From Sulfurimonas sp. UBA2011 (GTDB lineage: Bacteria > Campylobacterota > Campylobacteria > Campylobacterales > Sulfurimonadaceae), in contig DDCH01000011.1 of NCBI GenBank assembly GCA_002335055.1, forward strand, positions 157,516 through 221,515: DNA of 64,000 bases, written 5' to 3'. Positions within the stretch are counted from its first letter, which is position 1. Every line of letters begins with the position of its first letter. The position numbers were made by a program, and so were the translations under genes. Shown here in pieces: positions 1 through 8,663 of this stretch. The notes under the pieces are model-generated. The model had not been told where the DNA came from, did not search any database, and worked only from the letters and a program-made list of their open reading frames with translations.

Positions 1-700
1 GCCACTTGGCTATTGTCAATGCTGTGTTTCTTACAATTTCAGCGTACATTTTTAGATAAGCACTCTCTACACCTTTGAGGTGAGGGAATGATTCATCTAT
101 AACATAATCAGCTAATGATTGAAGTTTTGTATGCTCACCTGTAGAGTTAAAGTACTCAAAAGTTCCAAAACGAACCCAAGTAGGAGAAAGTCTTAGTACT
201 ATCGCCCCTTTTTCCCATCTCTCTCTAGCTACATCCGTATCACTCCCTATAAGAGCTAAGGCACGTGATGTTTGTATACCTAAACCATGCATTGCCTCAC
301 TCATAAGGTATTCTCTTATACTTGAGCGAAGAACTGCACGGCCATCACCTTGACGAGAGTACTCAGTTAGACCTGCCCCTTTTAGCTGTAAGTTTTGTCC
401 ATTGACCTTACCAAGGTTTATAGCACGGCCATCACCGAGTCGTCCTGCAAAGTGACCAAACTGATGTCCTGAGTAACACATAGCAAAAGTTTCACTGCCC
501 TCTAGTTTTAAAGAGCCATTAATTATGTCTACGAGTTTTTCATCAAGATCTAGGTTTTCATCAACTCCTAGAAGTAAAGCAGCATCTTTAGATGTGGAGA
601 TAACAAAAGGATTGCTTAGTGGTGTTGGTTCTACCTTAGTGTAAAAACTAGGATCAAGTTCTAGGTATGGAGTGCTAAGTTTTAGGTTTGAGAATTTCAT
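1..700 (-). CDS. selO: Protein adenylyltransferase SelO (YdiU), N-terminal part
   Basis: Reading leftward from ATG at 700, about 233 codons stay open to the window edge, so the C-terminal part lies outside. SelO is a pseudokinase-fold enzyme that transfers AMP to Ser/Thr/Tyr of target proteins and has been linked to redox stress. Family blocks visible are MCYSGHQFG near residues 74-82, GDGRAINLG near 89-97, QLKGAG near 105-110 and GDGRAVLRSSIREYL near 118-132. It is divergent from the SagB-type gene, with a 98-base gap. The identification is firm; whether the missing part is intact cannot be seen. Confidence 0.93.
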   Translation of the reverse strand, partial: MKFSNLKLSTPYLELDPSFYTKVEPTPLSNPFVISTSKDAALLLGVDENLDLDEKLVDIINGSLKLEGSETFAMCYSGHQFGHFAGRLGDGRAINLGKVNGQNLQLKGAGLTEYSRQGDGRAVLRSSIREYLMSEAMHGLGIQTSRALALIGSDTDVARERWEKGAIVLRLSPTWVRFGTFEYFNSTGEHTKLQSLADYVIDESFPHLKGVESAYLKMYAEIVRNTALTIAKW

Positions 701-798
701 AAAGAGGTTTTATCAAAAGAGAGATTAAACTGGGCTACAATATTTTTTTAACTCTCTTTTTAGAGGCGAGATTAAGATAAATTAACTAAAATATTATT

Positions 799-2358
799 AT
801 GAATAAAAACCTACAAACAGTATTTAATTACCATCAAACAACAAAACACTCACAACAGAGATATGCCCGTTCTTTAGGTTATATGGACTGGCAAACGCAG
901 CCAAATCCTTTTAGAAACTATAATGGAACAGAGTCACTACTTTTACCCCTGGCCCTAGAGAACTCTACTCCCCCTTATCACCTTTTGGATTCTGAGCTTT
1001 CCCCTGCTCCTCTTGTAAAAGAATCACTTTCTCAACTCTTACAGTTCTCAATGGGAATTGCTGCTTGGAAAGTATCAGGTGATAGTTCATGGGCTGTTAG
1101 ATGTAATGCTTCTAGTGGTAACCTGCATCCGACTGAGACATACCTTATATTACCACCGATGTTAGATGAACAAAAAAATAAAACAACTGTATTTCATTAC
1201 ACAGCTAAAAATCATGGTCTTGAGACTTTAAGTACATTTGATACAGCTTTTTGGGATACTCTTCCGAGCGGCAGTTTTCTGATAGGCTTATCTGGTATCT
1301 CTTGGAGAGAAGCTTGGAAATATGGAGAGCGTGCGTTTCGTTATGTAAACCTTGATGCAGGCCATGCATATCAGTCTATAAATGTATCAGCTAAAATGCT
1401 AGGATGGAAACTCACTCCTCTAAATAGTGTAAGTGATGCAGATATAGCAACTCTTTTGGGACTTTCTCAAGACAAAAGATTCTTTGAGAGAGAACATGCT
1501 GATATGCTTTTTATAGTATCACCTGAGGAGGTATCAACTTCACTTAGTATTGAGAGCTTGCTTAAAGATGTTCCCCTTATATTTGATGGTATTGCTAATA
1601 AACTTAGTCCAACAATGGAAAACTGGGAGATCATATCAGAGATAGAAAATGCAACTTCCGTTATGCAAATAGCTCAAAAAAATGTGCAAAAGAGTAAAGT
1701 TCTTCCATCTCCTACTCAAGAGTCTAAAAAAGTAATCATGCAAAGAAGAAGTATCCATGTTATGGATAAGGTACGCTCACCCATCACTAAAGATGAGTTT
1801 CACACACTTCTAGCAGGTGTAGTAAATTCTCTTGATGGGAAAGAAAATGCAGCACATTTAGCTATTTTTGTTCACCGTGTAAAAGAGTATGAGTCTGGTA
1901 TTTATATACTCGTACGTAACGAAAGAGACAAAGTTGCACTTCAAGAGCAAATGTTCTCTGCATTTAAATGGACTGAGTGTGAGTTTGAAGGTCTGTATCT
2001 TTTAGATGTAAGAGATGTAATGATTACGAGTCAAACGATAAGTTGTGCACAAGAGATAGCAAGTGATGGTGCATTTAGTCTTGGGATGTTATGTAACTTC
2101 TCTGAGCAATTAAATGAGTATGGTGCACATAGATATAAAGAACTCTACTGGGAATGTGGTGCTATAGGACAACAACTTTACCTTGATGCAACTTCAATGG
2201 GTCTAAGTGGAACTGGAATAGGATGTTTCTTAGATGATATGATGCACTCTGTTTTAGGTCTGGAATCAGATAAGTTTCAAATACTGTATCATTTTACAGT
2301 TGGACGAGGTTATGTTGATAGTCGTATCCAAACGCAAGAGGCGTATGAACAACGATAA
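799..2358 (+). CDS. SagB-type nitroreductase-family protein with two fused domains
   Basis: The 519-residue protein has two nitroreductase-like (FMN-binding) units, about residues 60-250 and 310-510. The first carries an RCNASSGNLHPTE block typical of SagB/ThcOx dehydrogenases; the second begins near QRRSIHVMD and ends with a GxxxQxLYLDATSMGLSGTG-like stretch. SagB relatives oxidise azolines to azoles in ribosomal peptide maturation, but many tandem-domain members lie outside such clusters. No YcaO, SagD-like cyclodehydratase or precursor peptide is seen nearby, so the substrate is unknown. It ends just before the terminator hairpin shared with tkt. Confidence 0.8.
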   Translation: MNKNLQTVFNYHQTTKHSQQRYARSLGYMDWQTQPNPFRNYNGTESLLLPLALENSTPPYHLLDSELSPAPLVKESLSQLLQFSMGIAAWKVSGDSSWAVRCNASSGNLHPTETYLILPPMLDEQKNKTTVFHYTAKNHGLETLSTFDTAFWDTLPSGSFLIGLSGISWREAWKYGERAFRYVNLDAGHAYQSINVSAKMLGWKLTPLNSVSDADIATLLGLSQDKRFFEREHADMLFIVSPEEVSTSLSIESLLKDVPLIFDGIANKLSPTMENWEIISEIENATSVMQIAQKNVQKSKVLPSPTQESKKVIMQRRSIHVMDKVRSPITKDEFHTLLAGVVNSLDGKENAAHLAIFVHRVKEYESGIYILVRNERDKVALQEQMFSAFKWTECEFEGLYLLDVRDVMITSQTISCAQEIASDGAFSLGMLCNFSEQLNEYGAHRYKELYWECGAIGQQLYLDATSMGLSGTGIGCFLDDMMHSVLGLESDKFQILYHFTVGRGYVDSRIQTQEAYEQR

Positions 2359-2371
2359 AAAAGAAAGAGTA

Positions 2372-2399
2372 ATTAAGTAAGTTTAAAAACTTACTTAAT
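2372..2399. terminator. Bidirectional terminator between the SagB-type gene and tkt
   Basis: A perfect inverted repeat: a 13-base left arm (2372-2384) and its reverse complement (2387-2399) around a two-base centre. It has A/T runs on both sides and sits between converging genes. The right arm lies inside the last codons and stop of tkt. Confidence 0.75.
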
Positions 2400-4307
2400 C
2401 TTCGCTACGATAGATTCAGCTGTAAAACCAAACTTCTCAAATAGTAATCCTGCTGGAGCAGATGCACCAAAAGTGTCCATTGCTATTACAGTATCTGCAA
2501 GTCTATACCACTCTAAACCACGAGCAGCTTCAATCGCTACAGTTTTGGTACCCTCTTTGATGATAGAGTTCATATATGCCTTATCTTGTTCAATGAAAAG
2601 GTCGTAACATGGAACTGAAACAACATTTGCTTGTATACCCTCTGCATTTAATGTCTCTTTTACTTTAAGTGCTAACTCAACTTCAGAACCTGAAGCCATA
2701 AGAGTGATACTCGCGTTTTCATCAGATGCTAAAAGGTATCCACCTTTACTAGCTTCTCCACTTACTGCTTTTGGAAGAACAGAAAGGTTTTGACGGGAAC
2801 AAACAAATGCAGATGGAGATTTTCTCATTGCTAATGCTGTTTTCCATGCTTCAATATTTTCACTTCCATCAGCTGGACGCCAAACATAAAAGTTAGGAAG
2901 TGCACGGAACTGTGAAAGGTGTTCTATTGGTTGGTGAGTTGGTCCATCTTCACCTACACCGATACTATCATGTGTCCAGATAAAGAACTGCTGGATTCCA
3001 GTAAGTGCTGCTATACGAGCTGCTGGTTTTAAGTAGTCAGAGAACACAAAGAATGTAGCTGAGAAAGGCATAAGTGGACCATAAAGTGCCATCGCATTTA
3101 CGATAGAAGCCATAGCATGTTCACGAATACCGAAGTAGATATTTCTACCCTTAGGATAAACACCCATATCATTAAGGTTCGTTTTGTTCGATGGGCTTAG
3201 GTCAGCACTTCCACCTAAGAAACTTGGAATTGCGCGTGCGATAACATTCATAATCTTACCATTTGTTCCACGAGTCGCTTCAGGCTTATCAAATGTTGGA
3301 TAGTTAATACGAGAAAAATCAGGATTTTCTAATGCAGTTAAGGCTTCATTTTGCTCCATTAGTGGTAGTGTTTTTTGTCTATGAATCCACTCACGCTCTA
3401 ATAAATCTCCATGCTCAATTGCACATCTAAATCTCACTAAAATATCTTCAGGAACAAAGAACTTTTTATCTGGATCAAAACCAGCATCTGTTTTAGCTTT
3501 AGCAATAACTTCATCACCAAGAGGAGCACCATGTGCATGATGTGAACCTTCTAATGCACTTGCACCTTTAGCTATTACAGTATTTGCAATAATAATAGTT
3601 GGTTTTGTGTTGAGTTTTGCTTGAATTATTGCATCATTAATCTCATCAAAATCATGCCCATCTATCTCTATAACATCCCATGCTTGAGATTCAAAACGCA
3701 TACGAATATTCTCAGAAATACTTAAATCAGTACTTCCTTCAATAGTAATATTATTTGAATCATAAATAAGAATTAAATTATCAAGTTTGTTATGTCCAGC
3801 AATAGAGCAAGCCTCATATGAAAGACCTTCTTCTAAATCACCATCACCACATAAACAGTAAACTGTGTGGTCTATTAAGTCAGCAGTATCGCTGTTAACT
3901 TGAGCACCAACAAACTTTGATGCCATTGAAAAACCAACTGCATTTGCTACACCTTGCCCTAAAGGACCAGTTGTAATCTCGATACCCTTAGTATGACCAT
4001 ACTCTGGGTGACCTGGAGTAAGAGAGTCTAGTTGACGAAAGTTTTTTAAATCTTCTACTTCTAAACCGTATCCCCATAAATAATATAAAGAGTAGATAAG
4101 ACCTGTTGCATGTCCACCTGAAAATACTAATCTATCACGGTTTAACCAGTCTGGATTTTTAGGGTTATGGTTTAGGTGCTCACCTAAAACGACAGCAATG
4201 TCTGCTAGTCCCATTGGTGCACCTGGGTGACCAGAGTTCGCACGTTGAACCATATCTGCTGCTAAAAATCTAATGCTATCGGCCATTCTTTTACGTGTTT
4301 GATTCAT
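2391..4307 (-). CDS. tkt: Transketolase
   Basis: The 638-residue protein matches the usual length of bacterial transketolase, a thiamine-diphosphate enzyme moving two-carbon units between sugar phosphates in the pentose phosphate pathway and, in autotrophs, in sugar regeneration. Visible motifs are TTGPLGQG, the TPP-binding GDGDLEEG...N block around residues 155-185, SADLSPSNKT, and GPTHQPIEHL in the pyrimidine domain. It is last in a run with ispA (14-base gap) and the PDZ gene, the order also known from Campylobacter jejuni. No lesions are seen. Confidence 0.97.
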   Translation of the reverse strand: MNQTRKRMADSIRFLAADMVQRANSGHPGAPMGLADIAVVLGEHLNHNPKNPDWLNRDRLVFSGGHATGLIYSLYYLWGYGLEVEDLKNFRQLDSLTPGHPEYGHTKGIEITTGPLGQGVANAVGFSMASKFVGAQVNSDTADLIDHTVYCLCGDGDLEEGLSYEACSIAGHNKLDNLILIYDSNNITIEGSTDLSISENIRMRFESQAWDVIEIDGHDFDEINDAIIQAKLNTKPTIIIANTVIAKGASALEGSHHAHGAPLGDEVIAKAKTDAGFDPDKKFFVPEDILVRFRCAIEHGDLLEREWIHRQKTLPLMEQNEALTALENPDFSRINYPTFDKPEATRGTNGKIMNVIARAIPSFLGGSADLSPSNKTNLNDMGVYPKGRNIYFGIREHAMASIVNAMALYGPLMPFSATFFVFSDYLKPAARIAALTGIQQFFIWTHDSIGVGEDGPTHQPIEHLSQFRALPNFYVWRPADGSENIEAWKTALAMRKSPSAFVCSRQNLSVLPKAVSGEASKGGYLLASDENASITLMASGSEVELALKVKETLNAEGIQANVVSVPCYDLFIEQDKAYMNSIIKEGTKTVAIEAARGLEWYRLADTVIAMDTFGASAPAGLLFEKFGFTAESIVAKIK

Positions 4308-4320
4308 AGTTCTAATTTCC

Positions 4321-5166
4321 TTATTTATGTCGGTTAATGTATTTTGTTAGTAAAGAGGACAACTCACTTTGTAAGCTCTCATCAAAACTAAGTATTTCAG
4401 CTGTTAACTCGTTCGCTAATTCATTTGCTTGTTTTAGACTTTCATCAAGTCCTAAAATAGTCACAAAACTATTTTTATCTTCATCGTTATTTGTTAATTT
4501 TCCTGCTTCTTCGCTTGATTGTGTAACATCTAAAATATCATCTTGTATCTGAAACAGAAGTCCAAGTTTAATACCAAAATCGTAGAGTTCTTGTGCAACA
4601 TCTTCACGACCAACTATTATAGCTCCCATTTTCATAGATGCAGCTATAAGTTTTGCAGTTTTATTTGTATGAAGAATTTTAATATCTTCAACTTCAAGAG
4701 GTTTATTCTCAAAATAACAATCAATTGCCTGACCTAAAACCATACCGTTGAGGCCACCATTGGATGCTAGTTCACGGATAAGTTTTACCCTAGTGCTATC
4801 TGAAAAAGGTGCATTAGCTAAAACTTCAAAAGAGTAGGTATTTAAAGCATCCCCTACAAGGATTGCTGTTACTTCATCAAATGTTACATGCAGGGTAGGT
4901 TTTCCACGGCGAAGTGGTGAGTCATCCATAGCTGGTAAGTCATCATGTATAAGTGAATATGTATGTAGAAGTTCTATAGCAAACGCAGCATGCCGTGCAG
5001 AGTCTAACATCAAAGGATTATAAGCCTTAACAACACCTAGTAAAAGTGCAGGACGAAATCTCTTACCACCTGCGATAAGCATATTGTGTAGAGCACTCTC
5101 ATAAGTAGGATGAATACTCTGTGATGTAGGTAAGTTTTCTAATAAGAATTGCTCAAAGTTTTGCAT
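4321..5166 (-). CDS. ispA: Polyprenyl diphosphate synthase (farnesyl/geranylgeranyl type)
   Basis: The 281-residue protein condenses isopentenyl diphosphate with allylic diphosphates to make the C15/C20 precursor for quinones and undecaprenyl carriers. The first Asp-rich motif DDLPAMDD lies at residues 75-82, followed by RRGKPT, and the second (QIQDDILD) near 205-212; GGKRFRP near 33-39 is the diphosphate-binding block. Size and motifs fit the IspA class. It lies between tkt and the PDZ gene on the same strand. The exact chain length of the product is inferred, not shown. Confidence 0.93.
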   Translation of the reverse strand: MQNFEQFLLENLPTSQSIHPTYESALHNMLIAGGKRFRPALLLGVVKAYNPLMLDSARHAAFAIELLHTYSLIHDDLPAMDDSPLRRGKPTLHVTFDEVTAILVGDALNTYSFEVLANAPFSDSTRVKLIRELASNGGLNGMVLGQAIDCYFENKPLEVEDIKILHTNKTAKLIAASMKMGAIIVGREDVAQELYDFGIKLGLLFQIQDDILDVTQSSEEAGKLTNNDEDKNSFVTILGLDESLKQANELANELTAEILSFDESLQSELSSLLTKYINRHK

Positions 5167-5185
5167 ATGAAATTGTATGATTATT

Positions 5186-6166
5186 CTACTTAATATCTAC
5201 AAAAAATTGAAAATTTCTTCTTGAAAAAAGTAAAGAAGAGAAATCTTTAAAGTTTTCTATATATTGCAGTAGTTCATTTTGGTTTTTAACTTCTACACTG
5301 TTTACTTGTAAAAGTTGATCACCCTTAAGTAATCCGTAGGCTATAAACTCTTGAGAGACTCCAACAATATGGAGTAAGTCATCAAAATAGATACCTTTAT
5401 GTTCTAAAAATGTATCACTTATCATTCCACCACCAAAACGTTTTGAACTAACAACTTTAAAAGTCATAAACTTAAGTCCACGTTTTATTTTGATTGTATG
5501 CTTTGAGCCTATCTGAGAAAAAAGAACTTGCCGCATAAAATTTGATGCTGCCTTTACTTTCCTGCTATCAAACTCTACAATACAGTCATCTTTTTTAAGT
5601 GGATTATTCTCTAAATAAGGATTTGAAGCACTTACTATTACAAATCCATCTTCATTTTTCACACGAATTCCGATGTCAGAATAAGTAGCAGGAGCCGATG
5701 AAAGGAACCTTTTTATATACTCTTTTTGAATAACACCGCGAGTTGTATATATGCCTTCTAAAGAGCAACAACTACTAGTAATCAGTGCCGCTTTTGCGAA
5801 CCTTGTACTATAGACTCCTAAAGAGTTTAAACCAATCTGATTTTTAAGGATTTTACCTTCTTTAGAAACTTTATCATTTACAATTGCACTACCAAGTTGT
5901 AGTCGCATGTTTACAGAAAAAGGATAATAGAATTTTTTCTTATCCTCTATAAGGTATAGAGATAAAAAAGGGTCATATTTAAGAATTTTAGCTTTTGGTT
6001 TATATTGTGAGTAGACAAGAAGTTTATCATTTTTAACAGGTATATAAAGAGTATTATCCTCAATTGTTTGAGAGTCTTTAATTTTAGCAATACATGAAAA
6101 GTATCCGCCTTCACAGGCATAAAGGTTTAAAAGTAGAAAGCTTGTTAGAATAAATAGGCGTAACAC
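5186..6166 (-). CDS. Exported PDZ-domain protein of the panD-ispA cluster
   Basis: The 326-residue protein starts with GTG directly abutting the stop of the shortened ybaB. Residues 1-17 form a hydrophobic signal peptide ending LNLYAC, so Cys18 could be a lipidation site, although Tyr at -2 is unusual; CEGGYFSC could instead form a disulfide. The C-terminal half has two PDZ-like stretches, around residues 150-235 and 245-300. No protease catalytic triad is visible. The equivalent position in Campylobacter holds a PDZ protein of unknown role. The location (periplasm or membrane-anchored) is inferred from the signal sequence. Confidence 0.75.
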   Translation of the reverse strand: MLRLFILTSFLLLNLYACEGGYFSCIAKIKDSQTIEDNTLYIPVKNDKLLVYSQYKPKAKILKYDPFLSLYLIEDKKKFYYPFSVNMRLQLGSAIVNDKVSKEGKILKNQIGLNSLGVYSTRFAKAALITSSCCSLEGIYTTRGVIQKEYIKRFLSSAPATYSDIGIRVKNEDGFVIVSASNPYLENNPLKKDDCIVEFDSRKVKAASNFMRQVLFSQIGSKHTIKIKRGLKFMTFKVVSSKRFGGGMISDTFLEHKGIYFDDLLHIVGVSQEFIAYGLLKGDQLLQVNSVEVKNQNELLQYIENFKDFSSLLFSRRNFQFFVDIK

Positions 6167-6298
6167 CTACTTACTCCCACCAAATGGATTTCCCATATTC
6201 TTTAGAGAGCCAAGCATACCCGTAGCACTCTGTTGCTGGTTATCTGCATTTTCTTGCATTCCCTCAAGCATTTTACTCATCTCTCCCATGTCAAACAT
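6167..6298 (-). pseudogene. ybaB: YbaB/EbfC nucleoid-associated protein gene lacking its core (43 codons)
   Basis: A short open frame of 43 codons starts with ATG at 6298, four bases after the panD stop, and ends directly before the GTG of the PDZ gene. Its product begins MFDMGEMSKMLEGMQENA and ends MLGSLKNMGNPFGGSK, resembling the first ~17 residues and the Gly/Met-rich tail of YbaB/EbfC proteins. The roughly 60-residue DNA-binding and dimerising core is absent. YbaB normally has about 100 residues and sits at this operon position in Campylobacter (Cj1642) and Helicobacter. The frame has no stop, so this looks like a clean in-frame deletion that leaves translation through the operon intact. 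It could still be a small functional peptide. Confidence 0.65.
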
Positions 6299-6301
6299 GG
6301 A

Positions 6302-6667
6302 CTATATATTTTCCGCTATTGTTTCTATATCGTTATTATCATCTAAGATAACAACCTTAGGTTCATAATTATCAAGCTCATTTGCATCATAGCTTGCATA
6401 TGCAACTATGATAACCTTATCGCCTTTATGTACTTTTCGAGCAGCTGCACCATTTAAACAGATATCACGCTTGCCTCTTTCACCTAAAATGATGTAAGTG
6501 CTAAAACGCTCACCGTTGTTGATGTTTAGTATCTCGACTTTTTGTCCAACCCTCATCTTAGAAGCTTCTAAAAGCTCTTCATCTATAGTAATAGAACCAA
6601 CATAGTTTAAGTTAGCATCAGTCACTGTAGCACGATGGATTTTGCTGTACAACATATCAATTAACAT
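6302..6667 (-). CDS. panD: Aspartate 1-decarboxylase proenzyme
   Basis: The 121-residue protein makes beta-alanine for pantothenate and coenzyme A. The self-cleavage site Gly24-Ser25 (NYVGSITID) gives the pyruvoyl group; catalytic Lys9 (YSKIHRA) and the LNGAAAR block near 71-77 are present, and length matches the family. It lies eight bases after the ferredoxin-like gene and just before the shortened ybaB, so the genes are probably co-transcribed. Confidence 0.96.
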   Translation of the reverse strand: MLIDMLYSKIHRATVTDANLNYVGSITIDEELLEASKMRVGQKVEILNINNGERFSTYIILGERGKRDICLNGAAARKVHKGDKVIIVAYASYDANELDNYEPKVVILDDNNDIETIAENI

Positions 6668-6675
6668 AGTATTTC

Positions 6676-7050
6676 CTACTTGCCCATTAGCTTACGTGCA
6701 GCAGCAATAGTCATTGGCTCATCCCAAGCTTCTTCAGCAATTACATACTCTTGAACTACATTTCCACCAATGATATGCTCAGCAATGATTCGGTCTATTT
6801 TCTCTTCTGTAAGACCCACGTACATTGTGTGTCCTGGTTCAATTAACATAACTGGGCCTTGTTGACATCTATTCATGCATGAAGTACGAACGATCGGAGC
6901 TGCCATCATAACACCTTCCATCATTAGTTTCTTAGCAGTATACTGATATAGATCCTTGTTGTCCGGTGTAACACAAGATGGTTTTGGCATACCTGGAGGA
7001 GCAGATTGCTCACACTTAAAAATATAAAATGTTGGTTGAGGGATTCCCAT
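6676..7050 (-). CDS. Thioredoxin-like [2Fe-2S] ferredoxin domain protein
   Basis: A 124-residue protein with cysteines at 13, 26, 58 and 62 (FKCEQSAPPG, KPSC, CMNRC), the spacing of thioredoxin-fold [2Fe-2S] ferredoxins related to the NuoE C-terminal domain. The LIEPG...YVGLTEEKIDRIIAEH stretch fits the same fold. Its electron partner is unknown. It is first in the panD-ispA-tkt run and diverges from the small barrel gene. Confidence 0.85.
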   Translation of the reverse strand: MGIPQPTFYIFKCEQSAPPGMPKPSCVTPDNKDLYQYTAKKLMMEGVMMAAPIVRTSCMNRCQQGPVMLIEPGHTMYVGLTEEKIDRIIAEHIIGGNVVQEYVIAEEAWDEPMTIAAARKLMGK

Positions 7051-7137
7051 AAAAAGTTCCTTAGTTTAATTTTTGCAATTATATCGAAATTATTCTCTTT
7101 TATTCTAATGATGCTATATAAGTTTAGTTTTTTAAGA

Positions 7138-7143
7138 TATAAT
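7138..7143 (+). promoter_or_regulatory. -10 box (TATAAT) upstream of the small barrel gene
   Basis: A perfect TATAAT lies 26 bases before the TTG start at 7170, preceded by T-rich DNA and no clear -35 box. That is the usual form of sigma-70 promoters in Campylobacterota. A purine-rich ribosome site (atagagga) follows. Confidence 0.5.
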
Positions 7144-7169
7144 TCTATAAATATGATAGAGGAAATTCT

Positions 7170-7754
7170 TTGAAAAAAATTATACTTTTTGCCCTACTCA
7201 CTACATCACTTTTTGCTGAAGCAAAAATCTATATGGGACTTGGTTATAGTCTTTATGATGAAAGTTATAGTTATTCCGCTTCAGACTTACCGAGTACATC
7301 TGATAATGCTTACAGACTTAAGTTTGGATACGGAATTAGAGAAGCATATGCAGTTGAATTTGCATTTGATTATATTGAACATGCATCATATGATATAACT
7401 CCGGAAACAGGTAAAGCGAAATATGCTTTTAACATCGCACTGATGAAAGCTTTTGACTGGGGGATATACATTAACCCTTTTGTAAAAGTAGGTTTTGGAG
7501 CAGGCATGATTGATACTGGGGGCACATCGAATCCTTCTCTAACTTATGCTTCATTCGATGCTGCAACTGGTTTTTTTATTCCTATAAATAGTTCTTCAGA
7601 TTTTGAAATAGCTTATGAATATAAAAATCTCTCATATGAACAACGAAGACAGAACCCTGGTGAAACAAACGAAGAGTATCAAATGTACAAGTCAATTCCC
7701 TCAAATTCTTCTCATGTTAATAACATCTATTTTGGATACAACATTAGATTTTAA
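7170..7754 (+). CDS. Small outer-membrane beta-barrel protein
   Basis: The 194-residue protein starts with TTG (ribosome site atagagga six bases upstream) and has a short signal peptide, MKKIILFALLTTSLFA, cut after residues 16-18. The mature part is built of alternating polar/aromatic strands (for example YMGLGYSLYDE and VKVGFGAGM) and ends NIYFGYNIRF with a terminal Phe, the usual barrel-insertion signal. It resembles the OMP_b-brl/OmpW-like eight-stranded class. Its function is unknown. The final codons form half of a terminator hairpin. Confidence 0.75.
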   Translation: MKKIILFALLTTSLFAEAKIYMGLGYSLYDESYSYSASDLPSTSDNAYRLKFGYGIREAYAVEFAFDYIEHASYDITPETGKAKYAFNIALMKAFDWGIYINPFVKVGFGAGMIDTGGTSNPSLTYASFDAATGFFIPINSSSDFEIAYEYKNLSYEQRRQNPGETNEEYQMYKSIPSNSSHVNNIYFGYNIRF

Positions 7755-7770
7755 AAATAAAATCTAATGT
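7741..7770. terminator. Bidirectional terminator at the barrel gene / lysophospholipase remnant junction
   Basis: A perfect 13-base stem (7741-7753 with 7758-7770) around an AAAA loop, with T/A tracts at both ends. The left arm is also the C-terminal coding sequence of the barrel gene and the end of the opposing pseudogene. Confidence 0.75.
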
Positions 7771-8586
7771 TGCTGTTAGGGCTTTTTCACGTATACTGTC
7801 TTTTTCTACAAACAACTCATGATAAGCACCCTCTATTTGATAAGCCTTACAATTTTTTCCTACATTCTTACAAAGCTTGTTTTAACCACCTTACACTTGC
7901 CCCACCTATCTTTTGTTGAGACTCAATATCAAAGGCAATCTTACTCACTTCATATCTAATTTTAGAATGTGTCAATTTATTCTTCTCAAATATATGTATC
8001 TCATCATCATAAGATGTTTGCCCTATTATATATCTATCAATATTTTTTTACGTAACTTCACAAACTTGCATGCCATATTTTAAATTGAAGAAAGAAGAAT
8101 CTCTGGCTGATGCACAGGAGAGCTTAGGACAACTTCATCAAAGTCATGAGGATATTGTTCAACATGAAGAGAAGCTATAGCCCCACCCATAGAGTGTGTA
8201 ATCAGTACTTTTTTTGTATCTTTTGGTAGATATACAAAGACAAAGCGTTTCATATCTGTTACATAGTTTTCAAATGCAACTACATGTCCGCGTTGACTAT
8301 CACGAAGTAATCTTTGTAAGTTGCCATGACCACGGTGATCATGAATATAAATGGAAAATCCATCCTTGTTTAAATCATATATAAGTTCTTGGTACTTTAG
8401 TATACCTTCTGTTCTGCCACTAGAAATAACTATATTTGCTTTTGCATCTTTTACTTCAAATATTCTATAAGCAATTTTTAAATTATCAAAAGATGTGAAA
8501 TATTTTATTTTTTGTGAATAAAAGCGAGGGGATATTTTTGTAAAATAGCTATTTTTTAGTTCTAATTCTGAAGTAAGATTATACTT
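7744..8586 (-). pseudogene. Decayed lysophospholipase (PldB-type alpha/beta hydrolase)
   Basis: This is the content of the 909-base gap before murE. Reverse-strand translation gives three pieces in order. The first (8586-8083) has SSGRTEG, IYIHDHRGHG, RGHVVAFENYVTDMKRF and the nucleophile block VLITHSMGGA. A TAA at 8080-8082 follows, then MACKFVKLRKK. A frame change leads to DRYIIGQTSYDDEIHIFEKN...GGASVRWLKQAL. After another shift and apparent loss of about 30 residues, expected to hold the catalytic Asp, the tail is KAYQIEGAYHELFVEKD. No start codon remains. The pieces keep family order, so this is one gene broken by a stop, at least two shifts and a deletion. Confidence 0.85.
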
Positions 8587-8663
8587 TTAATTAATATTGT
8601 GAAAACTCTCAAAACAAAATAAATTATTAAGAAGAATGAGAGTTAAAATTAAAGTTTTCATAT

